Below, piece by piece: positions 34,275-47,795 of a stretch of DNA of 64,000 nt; position 1 is the stretch's first letter, and every line of letters starts with the position of its first letter. Under the pieces are notes generated by a model. The model was given only the letters and a program-made list of their open reading frames with translations, ran no database searches and had not been told where the DNA came from. The position numbers and the translations under genes were made by a program. The stretch is from Garcia nutans (taxonomy: Eukaryota > Streptophyta > Magnoliopsida > Malpighiales > Euphorbiaceae). The stretch covers positions 63,724,501 through 63,788,500 of the forward strand of contig CANTUV010000011.1 in NCBI GenBank assembly GCA_947685225.1, read 5' to 3'.

Positions 34275-35576
34275 TCATACAAGAGCAGGAAATTGAAGCG
34301 TATCCTCAAAACTAGGCGGAGGAGGTGGTGGTGGTGGTGATGATTGCCTCATAACTTCTTGGCCATGATCAGAGCCACCATTGTTGTTGTCTCTCCAGCC
34401 CTGAAATCCGCCGTGGCCCCTGTTATTGACATATCTACGTGGCGGTGGTCGCAGGAACTGATCAATGTTCATTGACTTGGAGGCTTTCTCCTCATTGCTG
34501 ACTCCAAGTCCGTCTTTCTTCTTCAGATTGTCTTTGCTTGCCTCTGTATTTTTGCCAATTAGTCGAATGGAGTCAAAATTATCCTTATTGCCAAGATTAG
34601 TTGCTTCTGGCCTTTCAGAATTCACCAGTACTGCTTCCTATGCCTTTTTCTTCTCAGCTAGCACCTTCTTTTCATATTCTTTGAGAGTCATTGTATTTGC
34701 AGGCTTCTGGACTTCCACTTGTGGTTTATTATTGTTGTTTTTGTTTTTCTCCGTCGCCTTCTTTGAATCTGCATCAGTAGCTTCCTCCCCGCCATCACCA
34801 TTGACAGGCTGCCGCTGCTCTGTTTCTGTTTTTGGACCATCAAACTCTTTTTTTGCATGCATATGAACTTGAAACACCCCCCCATCCCCAATTCCATTAT
34901 TATCACCAGAATTCAAGTTCCCATCTTTCTCACTCAATTCACGTGTACCTCTATTATTATAGTTTTCATTGAACCCTCTCTCTCTCCCTCTCCTATTAAC
35001 ACTATAATCTACATTACTACCCTGATAAAACTGAGCCCTTTCATAGTTCTTCCCATAAATCCACTCTCTTACAACACCTCCGCCTCCATTATTATTTTTA
35101 TTATTACCAAGATTGCCGCTTTCATAATTCCTTCTATGAAATTCACGCCCGTGATGATTTTTCTGATACCCAATTTACCAATTATCATTCTTATAATGAT
35201 TCTTCACTCTATAATTACCCGGATGACCATTCGCCAATCCACTTTCTTGATCTTCCTTTTTACCTTCCTCTGTTTTCTCGGAATCTTTATTACCTTTCTT
35301 TGTATCTTGCTCTTCATTCTCCGGTTTGGGTTTCCTGAAAACAATGTGGCTCCTTCTCAACCATCCAGGAATAACAAGACGCTTTGGTCTCATATAAGCC
35401 AGCCGATTCACCCGTCTATCCTCTTCTTGTTGTTGCTGCTTAGCTTCCTCCTTGAGTTCTTGGCGCTGCTGCTTCTCTAACTCTTCAGAAATCTTGGCCT
35501 CCGCCGCAACATAACTGATGAACTCATGAGTGTCTCCGTCACTCTCGTCGGGCAAGAGAGCAAAGGCGTTTGCCAT
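34275..35576 (-). pseudogene. RGG/HABP4-type (SERBP1-like) RNA-binding protein with two in-frame stop codons
   Basis: A single frame of 434 codons runs from MANAFALLPDESDGD (35576) to DTLQFPALV. It contains KRLVIPGWLRR, Arg/Gly/Asn-rich blocks (HHGREFHRRNYES, NNNGGGGVV, VNRRGRERGFN), a TMTLKEYEKKVLAEKKKA motif, SMNIDQFLRPPPRR and a C-terminal F-P-A-L end. The order matches plant RGGA/B/C proteins, which bind RNA and ribosomes. Two nonsense codons interrupt it without any frameshift: TAA at 35175-35177 (codon 134) and TAG at 34638-34640 (codon 313, where relatives have Leu after KKKA). No intron of usable size can remove either. It is divergent from the eL36 gene downstream. Likely a young pseudogene; readthrough or sequencing error at both sites is less likely. 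Confidence 0.82.
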
Positions 35577-36704
35577 TGAGATCAGAAACAACTACAAATC
35601 TCTCAACTCGTATTAATTAAATTTCTTTTCTTTACAATGCACAAGTGAATAACAGAAGAAGCAGAGGCCCCCTATTTATAAAGTTTTAAAATAACGCTGA
35701 AGCAGTAATACTTGTTCATCAAGTAATTTTAAGTGGCATTATTATTACGTGTTACCAGTCCTACTATTATAAAGTTGCATTTACCCTACTGATTATTATC
35801 ACGTGGCATTGTTTTATTGGTTTCAGTTTATATGACTAGTTCACCTTTATTTTGCAGCTTCATACGTCACCGTTTCTTTCTGACCCGGATCCGTCGGATA
35901 CTACTCATTTATCGACCCTTCTGTTTGACTCAACCCGAAATTTGATTTTTAAATAGCTATCACTCCGAACTTACAAAATAGGGTTCTTTTGGCCGCAGTC
36001 TCTTACTACTGTTGGAGGTGAGATGTGATGTTTTGAAGCCCTAAAATATAATAATTTCTTTCATATGATTTCACTTCATTCTCGATTTCCTTACTCTCAT
36101 ATTATTTCTTGCTATGTTGCTCGTAGATTTTCCAGGAAAATCTTCTGCGGATCTGTTAGGTGAGTGCGAAAAATTCTATTTTACTGTTAGATTTTCCTTC
36201 TTTATAAGAAAGAATATTATATACTCTGTGCTATAACGCCTGAAAAAAGAACCAAAACTATTTTTCTGTTTAACTTGCTAAATGCTTGCAGTAGATATTG
36301 AATTAGTTAGTTATTGTTGTTATTTCTTTTTCTGCTTTTTTTTGCTCATAATAAAATTCTTCATATCTTTTGATATCTATTACACATGATTTCTTTAGTA
36401 TCCTAAGCTCTTTCTTCCTTCCCATTGAAATGTCAGTAGGAAATGATATGGATCCCTAAATTTCTTTTGATGTTTAAAATCGGATATGATTTCCTTTCAT
36501 TTTAACCCCTGTAGTGTTCAACATTGCTCTTTTCAACTGGTCTATATTTGCTAGATGGTAAATTGACAACTTATTATCCTAATGGCTTGATTGTTTGATC
36601 TGATACAGAAATTATTTCTCTCATATCAGTTAAATTTTTAGAAATTTTGATGGATTGCTTTTAGACCAATAATAACATGTTCCTGTGATTATTTTATTCA
36701 GGTG
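35577..36704. other. Divergent promoter region and eL36 5' leader
   Basis: Shared upstream DNA between the RGG locus (-) and eL36 (+). A non-coding first exon of eL36 probably ends near 36160 (TCTGTTAGGTGAGTG), with its intron ending just before the ATG exon at about 36703 (TATTCAGGTG). Confidence 0.5.
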
Positions 36705-37445
36705 ATGGCTCCAAAACAGCCTAATACTGGCCTTTTTGTTGGTCTGAATAAAGGCCATGTAGTGACTAAGAAGGAATTGCCTCCACGTCCATCTGATAGA
36801 AAAGGGGTGAGTTAATTTGCTATGGTGCATTCGTGAGGTTTTCGGGTGTCAACTTAGGCATTCTTTTCTTGCTTTATAACTTAGTATTTTGCGACATGAT
36901 TACTACTTGATTCCGCCTGTTTTAAACTAGCTAATTATATTTGTCTTGTTGTTTTGATGCTATGGTCTTCGTGTTTATTCTTTGTAGTTAGAAATGTTAT
37001 CGTGGAATTTACATAACTAGTAAGGTATTTATGAACTTTGTTTTAGAGGACTAGCAAGAGGGTCAGTTTTGTGAGAAGCCTCATAAGAGAGGTGGCTGGT
37101 TTTGCTCCATATGAGAAGAGGATCACTGAGCTTCTGAAGGTTGGGAAAGATAAGCGTGCACTAAAAGTGGCAAAGAGAAAGCTGGGTACTCATAAGAGAG
37201 CCAAGAAGAAGCGTGAGGAGATGTCTGCTGTTCTTCGGAAGATGAGGTAAGTGGCTGTATATTATTTCCATTTTCATTGACTGCTGTCCGTGATTCCTTT
37301 TTGTTCCTTTGGAATAAGATTTATATCAAAGTGCAATCTGCTTGCAAAAGTTCTGCTTTTTAAATTATTTTTGGGTTTTGTAACATTTTACTGAGCTTGT
37401 TATTTTATGTGCAGAGCTGGTGGAGCCACAGAGAAAAAGAAATGA
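36705..37445 (+). CDS. RPL36: 60S ribosomal protein eL36
   Basis: Three coding exons (36705-36806, 37047-37246, 37415-37445) give 110 residues, close to the usual 108-112. MAPKQPNTGLFVGLNKGH, RVSFVRSLIREVAGFAPYEK and the basic RAKKKREEMS block are diagnostic of eL36, a component of the large ribosomal subunit. The ATG lies just inside its exon, as in many plant ribosomal protein genes with a leader intron. Confidence 0.97.
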
Positions 37446-39634
37446 GTGCTGCACCCAGATGCCAGGTCTATTTTGGAGTTTCAACGTAGCTTGTAGTGAT
37501 GTTTTTTTTATTTGGTGGTGACTGTTTTCATTTTGAAATTTTGCTCAAGTTTTAATTTAGTTTGTAATCTTATTCTCTATTTACCTATACACAGTGAAAT
37601 TAAACTAGTTATCTTGCTGAATTGAATGTTTTTGCATTGTTGTTAAACATGTCATGTCTTTATGATAATTATCTTCCATGGAGATTGTTGAAGTCGCACT
37701 TGCTACTTTGCCAACTTATTTAAATAAGAAATTGGAAATGGCTATGCGTTTCTGCTGTGATGAAATCCTATACACTGCTAATGATTCATTTCACTCACGA
37801 ATCTGATTACCATCTTAGAATGCAAAGGATTTCTGAGCTCTGGGCAGGTTTTTTTTTTTTTTTTTAATTTGGCATCTTATAATTGTATTCTCGTTTTGGT
37901 TTTCTGAATTTTAGTTTTCTTATTATGCCTTTTGGAAAATTTCAATTTTTATCAGAATTTAGTTCATTGATCTGAACAATGTTAATTTTCTGATGTTTGG
38001 AAATATATTGTTAAAATTTAATTTTTTTTAAAAAAAAATTGGGATAATAAATTTTTTTAAAATTTAATTTGTTAAATGAAATTTATTATTAGATATATAA
38101 ATTATTTTATTTAGATCAAATGACTTTTTAATGTAAATAATTATATATTTTATTATTTAGTTATTAAAAAAAGATTTAAATAAGTTTTATCATTTAACTT
38201 AATTTTATTAATAAAAATCAATTAAATTAAATTTTTATGTGTAGTAATGTATCTAAATTTTATTAATTATATTTATTAATTATCATTTGTTTCATATGTA
38301 GTATTGTATATCATTAAAGTTACGTCTACAAGTGCTTTTTTTTTTTATTCATTTATGTAATATCAAAGCCTATTGAAAGAATTTATTACTCAGATCATCT
38401 AATTTTGCAACTCAGTTTAAAGATTAATGTTATAATTCGAATAATTTATTAATTTTAAACAAAATGCCTGATTAATTTGATAGTTTAAGATTATTAATTT
38501 TTTAAATTAATGAATTATAGAGTTTAAATTTAAATAATAAAAATTAATAATAATAACTTACATAAATTATATTAAATGAGATCTTAATTTTATATTTAAT
38601 ATTAATTAATTTATATACACCTAAAAATATATTAGTATAAAAGCATACATGATACATGTTTTTCAACCGTCAATGACATGTACGTTTGAAAGATCCAATT
38701 TTAATTAAAAAATGTTTACATTCATGTTCAAATTATTTATTTAAAATTTTCGAACTGATTTATTTTACAAGCAATAAATATAAATTTACATTATCTCGCA
38801 AAAATATGTTAATATGTTCCATCTTAAAAGAAAAAAATTGTCTGTATATATTTTCATGAAATCCAAGTATAAATATTATAGATTAAAAAATACAAATAAT
38901 AAATAAATAATGTATTCAAAAAACGAAACATTTCCATCAAATTTGAATTACATTAGTTATGCAAATAATGAAAAAATAATTTTAATAGAAATTAAATAAA
39001 TAGTAAATAATATGTACTTTACAATTAATAATATCTTCCAAACATATAATACTAAATTCATATTAAATAATTAAAGTACTTATCTCAATTTATGCATGTA
39101 ATTTTGAATAATAATCAAAATAATATTCGAGAATAAATTTATTTTTGATAAATAATCAAATAAATTTTAATTAACATATAAAATAAGATAAAAATTAATT
39201 TATACAAAATATTTCCTATAAATGTGCAAATATTTTTTTAAAAAAAGGAAAATTATGAAATGGAAAAAAATTTATCCCACACGTTTTTCTCTTCTTCATT
39301 TTTGTAAAACCGGTCAAAACGGAATCTGAAAAACGAGCGGCAAAAAGTTAAATGTGACTGATCGGTTTCATATTTATCAATTTCGCGTTACTGCTCCTCG
39401 TCAAATCCCAACAGTTATTCTCTTTAAAATTTTTAAATCATTGCAGTTGTCCACGCGAACCATACCATGCGCTTTGGATCACCAGATCCTAACAATCATC
39501 CATCTGCCAAGCTTTGTCCTTTATTAACAGAGTACTATATATATCTTCACTCCATAGTCCATTGTAACATTGTTAACAGAAAGACCGTGCTCTAATTTTT
39601 CACATTTTCTCTGTCACAACTTGACCATTTCTCG
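37446..39634. other. eL36 3' UTR and AT-rich intergenic DNA
   Basis: After the eL36 3' UTR the region 38000-39250 is extremely AT-rich with no coding frame. Composition changes near 39280, marking the promoter of the thioesterase gene. Confidence 0.5.
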
Positions 39635-42600
39635 ATGGACACTGAATCAGGTTTTTTTACAAAATCAAATGAGGTTTTTGATTTTTTTTTCGCATTTGGC
39701 ATTTGTTTATTTTTTTTTAATTTTTTATTTACTTTTTGTTTTTGCAGTGATCGAATTTCTAGGTGGCGTTCCTTTGTTACAGAGACTCCCTAGCTCGTCT
39801 CTCAGGAAAATTTCTCAACTCGTTGTTGTTAAAAATTATGGTAATTCAAGAATTTTTAACTTTTGTTTTTCGAAATTTGGTTGTTTTTGAATTGGATCGT
39901 ATATTTATTTTAATTTTCTGCTTTTTGCAGAGAAAGGGCATTATGTTTTTCGGGGGGGAGAGATTGGTGAAGGAATCTATTTTATATGGGAAGGCGAGGT
40001 TTGTTTTGTTTTGTTTTTTTTCATTTTAATTAATTTTTTTTTATATATTTGTGGCGGTTGGAATGTAATAGGCTGAAGTATCTGGATCATCTCATGCTGA
40101 TGAACACACTCGCCCAGAGTTCCAATTGCAACGCTATGATTACTTTGGTGATGGTGAGAAGCTGGTTTTCTTTTTGGTTTGCTCTGTGTTTGTTTCTTGT
40201 TGCTATTTACTAATATAATTCACTTCTAATTTTGAAGTTATATGTATTTGAAGATGAAATCAAATGGCCAGCAAGAATGATAAGAATTTGCTTTTTTTTT
40301 TTTTTGCAGGTGTCATAGCTTCCACTCAGCACGCAGATGTTATTGCTTTGACTAAGGTTTTAAATTTTCAAATTTTGTTTTAGGTGTCTATTTTTGGTTT
40401 TCTGTGATTGTATATATCTCAAACTGCTCCGACTGATATTCATTTCATTTGTTGTATGTTTTTACAGCTTACCTGCTTAGTGCTGCCCCATGAACATTGT
40501 AGTCTACTTCGGCCAAAATCTATGTGGAGTGCTGATAAGACTCCAGACTCATGCTCTCTTGTTGAGAGTATATTACATTTGGAGCCAATAGAAGTATGTT
40601 TTTTTTTCACTTATGTTGCTCAAAGATTTTTAATAACTCCACAAGTTTTCTTCTTTTAATAACTCGTCTTCTTTTGCTCTTATATATGGTTCTTGTATGG
40701 TTTTTAGGGTTTAGATATTTGTTGACCTTGGCTCAGCAATCTTTCTCAAAATTTGTTTAGATTTTGTCAAAAAAACATAAACTACTAGGTTGGGGGCGGG
40801 GTTGGGGGCAAGGGATGTGGTGGTAGACTCCATTCAATTTCTCTTCTGCAAAATCTGAAATAAGACATGCATGACTCCTGGTTAAGTTTCCTGATTGTGT
40901 TATAAGCATATGACTTCTCCACTAGGAGAACTAAGCTAATGAATATTTCCCCCTCTATTCTTTTTCTGGTGTTTTATGTGATAAGCCAACGAAGAACTAT
41001 ATTTTGGCTATACTAAGAATTATTCCTTTTGTTTTGAAGGTGAATATATTCCAAGGGATTACCTTACCAGATGCCCCAAAATTTGGAAAGGTCTTTGGCG
41101 GACAGTTTCTTGGGCAGGTCTAAATCACCTCCTTTCCCTCTCCTTCCACTGTATGTTGCATGGTGAATAGGACCAAGAGATTTTGGGCTTCTTGTAGAGA
41201 CAGACAGAATGATATCATATAATAATTCCCATGTTTATAGCTGCAAAATTTCAATATGCCCTTTAAAGTTTGAAAGAATGCTTCTTGGAACACCTTGGTA
41301 AATATATATTTTTATCTTCTTTTAAGAGAAGCATGGCATAGCAGTGCAACAGCCGGCAGGTGCTGTAAAGTCCTTTGGTTTATCAATTGTAGGTCTGAAA
41401 ATGCCTTTTTAAACTCGACAAATTAGGTTTGAAGTAGAGTATTTTATTTTTGAATTTTTTTCAAAGTCACCACTGTGTTCAAAATAAGGGAGGCCTTTGT
41501 TTTAGTAGTAGCCTTATTCTTTTCTTATTTCATGTTGCATTTTGATTCCTTCTCTCTTTTAATTCAGTTTTCTCTTTAATTTTCGAAGATGATGTCTATA
41601 AGCTATAGAAACATGTTCATTCCTCATTATATATACTGGGTTCTTTCTTTCTTCTTGTCTAAACACTGAATAGCTTTGGTTTTGTTTTCCTCTATCATAA
41701 TAACATACCAAGTATTCAATTTGGCAACTAGCAATAGATAATATCTGGGTCTTCCCTTTACACTGTGATCTTATTTACAGGCACTGGCTGCAGCATCAAA
41801 AACTGTTGATTGCCTTAAAATTGTTCATAGCTTGCATGCCTATTTTCTTCTTGTTGGAGATTTCAACAGTGAGTATATAACCTCAAGCCATCCATAGTTG
41901 ATTTTAATATCCTGTTCTACTCCTCTGTAAACCAGTTGTCTTTAATGCTTTCTGTACATGACTTGAAATAAGAGTGTCTCCTTATAAAATTAGTTGACAT
42001 GTTTATCCAATCTCTCCTGAATTGTTATTGTTTATGATCTATGCTCTTGTTCACCTTAGAGCTCTTTGCTATGAAAATGAAGATAGTAATTTGGGATGGC
42101 TGGAACAATATGGTTGGAACATTCTTCCTATGGAATGTTTGATACAAATGGATGTGTTTAAAATAATCTCACCCCACTTTTGCCTGTTTTGAAAGAAAGT
42201 GCTAATCAAGGGTTGTATTGCAGCCTAAAAAAAGAAATTTCGTGCTCTATTTGTTGTTAAAGGATGATTGTTATATGGAGTGTTTTATTAATGCTATACA
42301 TTCTTTCTCACGACAAGTAGAAATCTCAAAATTTTCTTTAGATTGAGATAATTTGCACATTACCGGTTCATTTGATCTTGGATAATCTGTTGCATGGCCT
42401 GTGCATAAATATCCATTGAAGGAATATACTGTCTTCTTAGTTTCAATTTATCACTAAATCTGTAATATAAGTACTTTATTGTCATTGACCCTCTAATTTG
42501 GGCTCAATATACTGTTTGTGGAGCATAATAAAGTAGTGATATCATATATAGTATACATGTAAATATACTGTTGCAGTGCCAATTTTATATCAAGTGCACC

Positions 42601-45600
42601 GAGTACGTGATGGGAAAAGCTTTGCCACCCGAAGAGTTAATGCAGTGCAGAAAGGGAATGTTGTATTCACATTGATGGCTTCATTTCAGGTATGCTGTTT
42701 TACATTGTTTTGCACATGTTAAAACTTTGTAAGAAACATTTACCAACTCCTTTGTTTTTAGTATCAGGTAATTATTGGCCTGAACTGCTTTGAAGGAATT
42801 TACCTTAAGGTGGAGAGCATCTTCATTTTTTGAAAATAGCTATATTTGGTTTAGCATATTAAGCTTTGATCTATACTTAAGCCAATTTAATTTATATGCA
42901 GTCTGTATTGTTACATTACCATTTTTGTGGCCATACAAGATTTGATGCTTAAGATGCTTCTAGTCTAAGATATCAATATCCTGTCAAGTTTGTTTGTTTG
43001 AATTCTTTAACTTACAAGAATCATAATATTCCTCTTCATTCTGTAGGATCTGATATGGTTTTGCAGGTTTTAGTTCATCTGTTAGTTTAAGTGTAAATGT
43101 CAGCCAGTTGCAGCTAATGCTTTTACATTTTTTTTAATAAATAGACCTAATATGCTGCTCTCTCCAAATATGCACTGACATGGTGGCTATTTAAGATTTA
43201 CTTGCAAAGTCTCAAGAATAGCTGTAATTATGTTAATTTTGCAGAAAGAAGAACAAGGGTTTAACCGCCAAGAAGCAACAATGCCAAATGTCCCAGAACC
43301 AGAGATGGTAATTGGAATTTGCTTAAGCCCCCTTATTTTCCGAGTTCATTGCTGAAATGGGGTATTGAACTCTAAAATCTATTGCAGCTTCTATCAATGG
43401 AGGAGCTGCGTGATAAGCGTCTAATTGATCCTTGTCTTCCAAGGTATGATATTTTGAAATATGGTTAACTTTATATAAAGCATTCAACTTCTTACATGTT
43501 CAATGGATTAAAAGGCTCAGTTTATCTTCCTCTTTTTATTGAACCATCATCACTTTCATTTTTTTCTACTTTAGGCATATAAACTAAATTCTTAAATCAT
43601 GTATAGCCATGTGTCCACGTCTAGATGTTCTGCACATGGGGAGCGCATTGAAACATGGCTGTTGAGACATACCTGAAAGAATATAGTTATAACAAGTATT
43701 GAAGGGTCAATTAGTTTTCCAGAGAACTATGGTGCTGATTTTTCAATGAAGAGTTCATTAAATTCTAAAGATGATAATAAAAGCCAATTCTCCAGCATAT
43801 GTTTGGTAGGGAATGAAGTAGGAAAGAAAATGAATCTGTTCAATAATATAGGCTAAATAAAGGGATAAGGTCAATGTTAATTTCTTTCTACTCTTCCTTT
43901 CTCATACAAACAAGGGCTTAGAGATTTGGTATAAAACATTTCTGAACCCTAATAATTCTAGGATTTCAAAGAGTTGGTTCACATACAAGGCTTCTAAGGT
44001 AGCACAACCTACTGTAGATGTCATAATCATCTGCAATATGGAGTTATTCATTCCGTATGATCTGAAGCTATTGAAGTGATTTGCTTAAGGATGGTGGGTA
44101 CATTGGACCCTAGTACATGTAATGTTTGTCGTCTCAATTGCAGACACATTGTATACCTACCTGTGTCTGCTATGTGATTGTCAGACTCACTGTAGAGTTA
44201 TTTGATATATTGGTTCTAATGTGTTTTTTTCAATTCAGATTTTAAATATAAATTGTTTAAGATGACGCTATAACGAAATGGACTGCATGCACTTGTTGCC
44301 ACATAGCTATATTAGTGTAGTTTGCTGCTCATGACTGAAGGAGTTCATAAGATGGTCGATGTTCTTGCTGCTTGGCTGTTTGTATATCATAATTAACTAA
44401 CACATGATATTTCGGGTCGAAGTTCAATGGTGTAGTGGTCTTTGCTTGTACTGCTTGAAGTACAACTTCTGCTAACATCAAGATTCAGAAACTCTGCCTC
44501 ATCGTTGCTTTAGCAAAACACCTGAGTTTTGTAACATAAAGCTACAATGTCAGGTAAATGGTAGCAGGTTGGTTTGAGGCCACCTTCACCCAGTTTGGTG
44601 GGGCCACTCTAGGCCTTAAAACTACTGTTTTTTTGGACAGCTGAAAAGTTTGTTGCATCGAAGAGGTTTCTTTAATTCTAATATATTATTATGCTATAGA
44701 ACTTCTGTCTGAATATAGTTACTTGCATTGGTTGTTTCAGGACCTATAGGAACAAGGTGGCCTCAAAAGATTTTGTCCCTTGGCCAATAGAGATAAGGTT
44801 TTGTGAGCCGAACAATAATACAAACCAGACAAAATCTCCACCAAGGTAGTATTTTGTGCTATTATAATTCATAATGTTATTCTTATTTTCTGTAGCAGCT
44901 TGCATTTGCTTTTCCGCCAATGGAATATGAACTTCTATTTACATCCTATGGTGCATTTACTTCCTTGCGTGCTCATCTTTCAAATTTTATCACAGTTTGA
45001 GGTTTTGGTTTACAGCAAGGGGAAAACTTTCTGATGACCAGGCTTTACATAGGTAAGTAACTTGTTTAAGATCAGCTTTTTTTTTATTGATACATCTATC
45101 CTTTCTAACCAAAATGACTTCTTTTGGACTATTACATCTTTCTGGAGTTCTTGTTTCTTATGTTTGCTATATAAGTTGAGAATCTGCTATTAGGCTTGTT
45201 ATATTCTTTTTGTAATTGAATATAATTACTTGTGATAATTTGTGGTGGACAAGTTCTCTTAATCATTTGCAATTCGATTGTCTTTGCAGATGTGTAGCAG
45301 CATATGCCTCAGATCTTATGTTTCTTCAAGTTAGCATGAATCCCCACCGCACTAAGGGTTTGAAAACAGCTTCTGTTAGTCTTGACCACTCGTAAGTTTC
45401 TGCATTCCATATGGACCTCGTTGCTCGATTGATGCATTATTTGAGTGTGATTATTTTGCATCAGTTGGCTGAATATGATAGACGAACATAAAATATTTAT
45501 CCACTTGTTTGATTTGATATATTTAGAGCTGAAAAGTTAGGTGACTGTCTGGGTTGAAGATGGATAATTTTCAACTGCACAATTATAATTGCTCTTTTAG

Positions 45601-46277
45601 GTTGACTTGATTACTTTGAAGCATATGATGTTACAGTGGGTAACTAGCTTTAGCATGCCTAAAATTTGTTTAAAAATGGATTTTCTCCACTTGGCATTGC
45701 TCTTGCAAATCATGCATGCATCAACAGCTGTTTATAGTCGTGATTTTGGATGGTTGGATCTTTATATTTATCATAAACGTGACTCTCTTGAACCCAAACG
45801 AATGACACATGATAGTGCCAAGTTAGTTCAGGAGTGCTCACTTTTTCCGTTATGCCTACCTGTAGTTGAACCTTTTCTTTTTGGTGCTTTTTTCCCTTCA
45901 GGATGTGGTTCCACCGGCCTTTTAGAGCTGATGAATGGTTATTATTTTCAGTAAGTGTCGAATGGTATATCTAAATCTTCAAATTCCAGTCAGAATGTTA
46001 ACATTTCCTACACCTTACAGATTACGAGTCCAGCTGCCTCCCGTGCACGGGGGTTTGTATGTGGCCAAATGTTCAATAGAAAGGGAGAGGTAAAGTGACT
46101 TTATCACGCATATTAACTTGGTGGTGTAAGCACATATGTTGTTTAACAATCCCTTACTTTTGAACTGAAATATTCATGTATGATATGGGGTGTGACCAGC
46201 ATGTTGTATCATTGACACAAGAGGGACTTCTCAGGAAGGCTTTGACACCAAACCCAGCCACTGCCTCAAAGCTGTGA
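39635..46277 (+). CDS. ACH2: Peroxisomal acyl-CoA thioesterase with cyclic-nucleotide-binding domain (ACH2-like)
   Basis: Seventeen exons with consistent phases run from the ATG at 39635 (39635-39650, 39748-39840, 39931-39998, 40072-40153, 40310-40356, 40468-40593, 41040-41117, 41781-41868, 42577-42689, 43245-43307, 43388-43443, 44741-44845, 44996-45052, 45290-45391, 45902-45950, 46021-46089, 46200-46277), giving 429 residues. Residues 1 to about 125 form a cNMP-binding fold (KISQLVVVKNYEKGHYVF, GEIGEGIYFIWEGEAEV). Then come the two hotdog folds of the TesB/ACOT8 family (PKFGKVFGGQFLGQALAA; SVSLDHSMWFHRPFRADEW). The protein ends in ASKL, a canonical PTS1 signal, so it acts in peroxisomes, hydrolysing fatty acyl-CoA to free acid and CoA. 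Length agrees with Arabidopsis ACH2 (about 427). Confidence 0.96.
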
Positions 46278-47795
46278 ATGAGCATGTATTTGGATTCAGG
46301 CAGAAATTTGTTGCTGTAAAGTCCTAGTGGAAGAAACATGGATATTCAATCTTGGTTACTGAATTTTTGCTCTATTTTTTTTGCTTTTTTAATTTTTATA
46401 GCAGCCAAATATTGTATTTGCTCTGTAACAAAATGTAATAAGCTTATCTTTAAGAATTGCCTCATGATTTGATGAAGTCTGAATCCAGAGCAGCTTATCA
46501 CGTTGTATTCTGTACTCCCACCTCTTCCTTCTCCTCTTTCTTTTCTTTTCTGTAATAGGCCACCTCATTAGCACATCCGGTCAGCAGGCACATTGTCTAA
46601 AATCTGATATGTCATCATTTAGAGCTGACATGGCATCATATTTTGCCTCATGGTTGTAAGACATCTGAAAAAGAAGAACACGCCATCAAACACTGACACA
46701 TCAATATATTCTGCCACATCACATGACAACTCATCATTAAATTGTTGCCATATAAATTTATTTTAGCCAAATAAGCAAAAAAAAAAAAAACAAAAAGTAA
46801 CGTTCATTTCAAAATTTTGTTTCATCATGCACAAGTTCAATTACCAATTACATCTTGTCTAAATAAATGGAATATCATCTGGTGTTTTCACAGTGCGTAA
46901 TCCACGTAATATCAAGCATGCCCAGTCAGCTGCGTCCTAAATTTGCCAAGTCCGCAGAATATGCCGTGTCAGCACATGATGCATGAGTGAGTACAAATCA
47001 CACGTTTGTGCTATTATTATTAGTTAGTCTTCCAATCCAAATTTCATAATCCCAAAGTAGTCCCCGTGAAAAATGTTGAATTACCAAAAGCCGCCAATAA
47101 TGTTGTGTTGAAACTTGAAAGCCGGAATACTTGTGTTGCGAGTTTCTGAAACAAAGCAGCAGAGAAACCTACAGGCCACAGTTGCGATCTAATTCTCACA
47201 GGTCATTTATTTTCTGTGATCTTGTTAATTTTGATTTTGATTCTTTTTTTTTGCTCACACTGCTATATTTCATTTAACTCTGGCTGGTCTTGAAATTTTG
47301 AGTTCTTGACGTAAAATCTGTATTCTGCTTGGGGATATTTGGAATGTAATTAGGGTTTCAATCAATTATTTTTATTTTGTTAGGCTTTCCTTTGGTTTCT
47401 TCTCTATTGGGTTTAATGACATTCCTAGTTTCCTTTAGAATTGGAAGTCAACCAGATGGGGACATAATTACTGAATTACTTGTAGTTAAGTTGTTTGGGC
47501 GATCTGTTTGTTGGATCTGATCTGCAAATAACAGGTGGCCTTTCATTATTTTCATGAGTGAAGAAAATATGCGTGTTATGAAATCTGTATGATCGTTCAA
47601 GCTGTATTCAGAAATTAAAGTTTTAAATTGTGCGATTAAACCAATTTAAAGCTTAAAACCAAATTCTTGAATATAGGCATCGGAATTGACCCTTTTAGCT
47701 GAGTTGTTGGAAATGGCATTATTTTAAGATGCAAAAATTGTTATTTAAAAAGAAAAAAACTATGTTCTAGGGCTTGATCTGGCTGCGGGATTCAA
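46278..47795. other. Intergenic, no gene seen
   Basis: Contains the thioesterase 3' UTR, then at 46590-46980 a stretch with repeated CATGACA/TGCCACATCA-type words suggestive of old repeat DNA, then the leader of the F-box gene (intron likely between about 47200 and 47770). Confidence 0.4.

Noticed and set aside
34638..35177. Introns that would remove the RGG-gene stops
   Set aside because: Frames before and after each stop are the same and encode continuous family sequence; the only GT...AG pair around the first stop is about 16 bp apart, too short for an intron.
34857..35480. Long plus-strand frame (207 codons) opposite the RGG gene
   Set aside because: Ile/Leu/Phe-rich artefact of the antisense of an Asn/Lys/Glu-rich coding sequence; the minus strand has clear family motifs.
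45607..45954. 115-codon frame in the thioesterase gene
   Set aside because: Mostly intron 14; its end reads the 49-bp exon 45902-45950 in a wrong frame.
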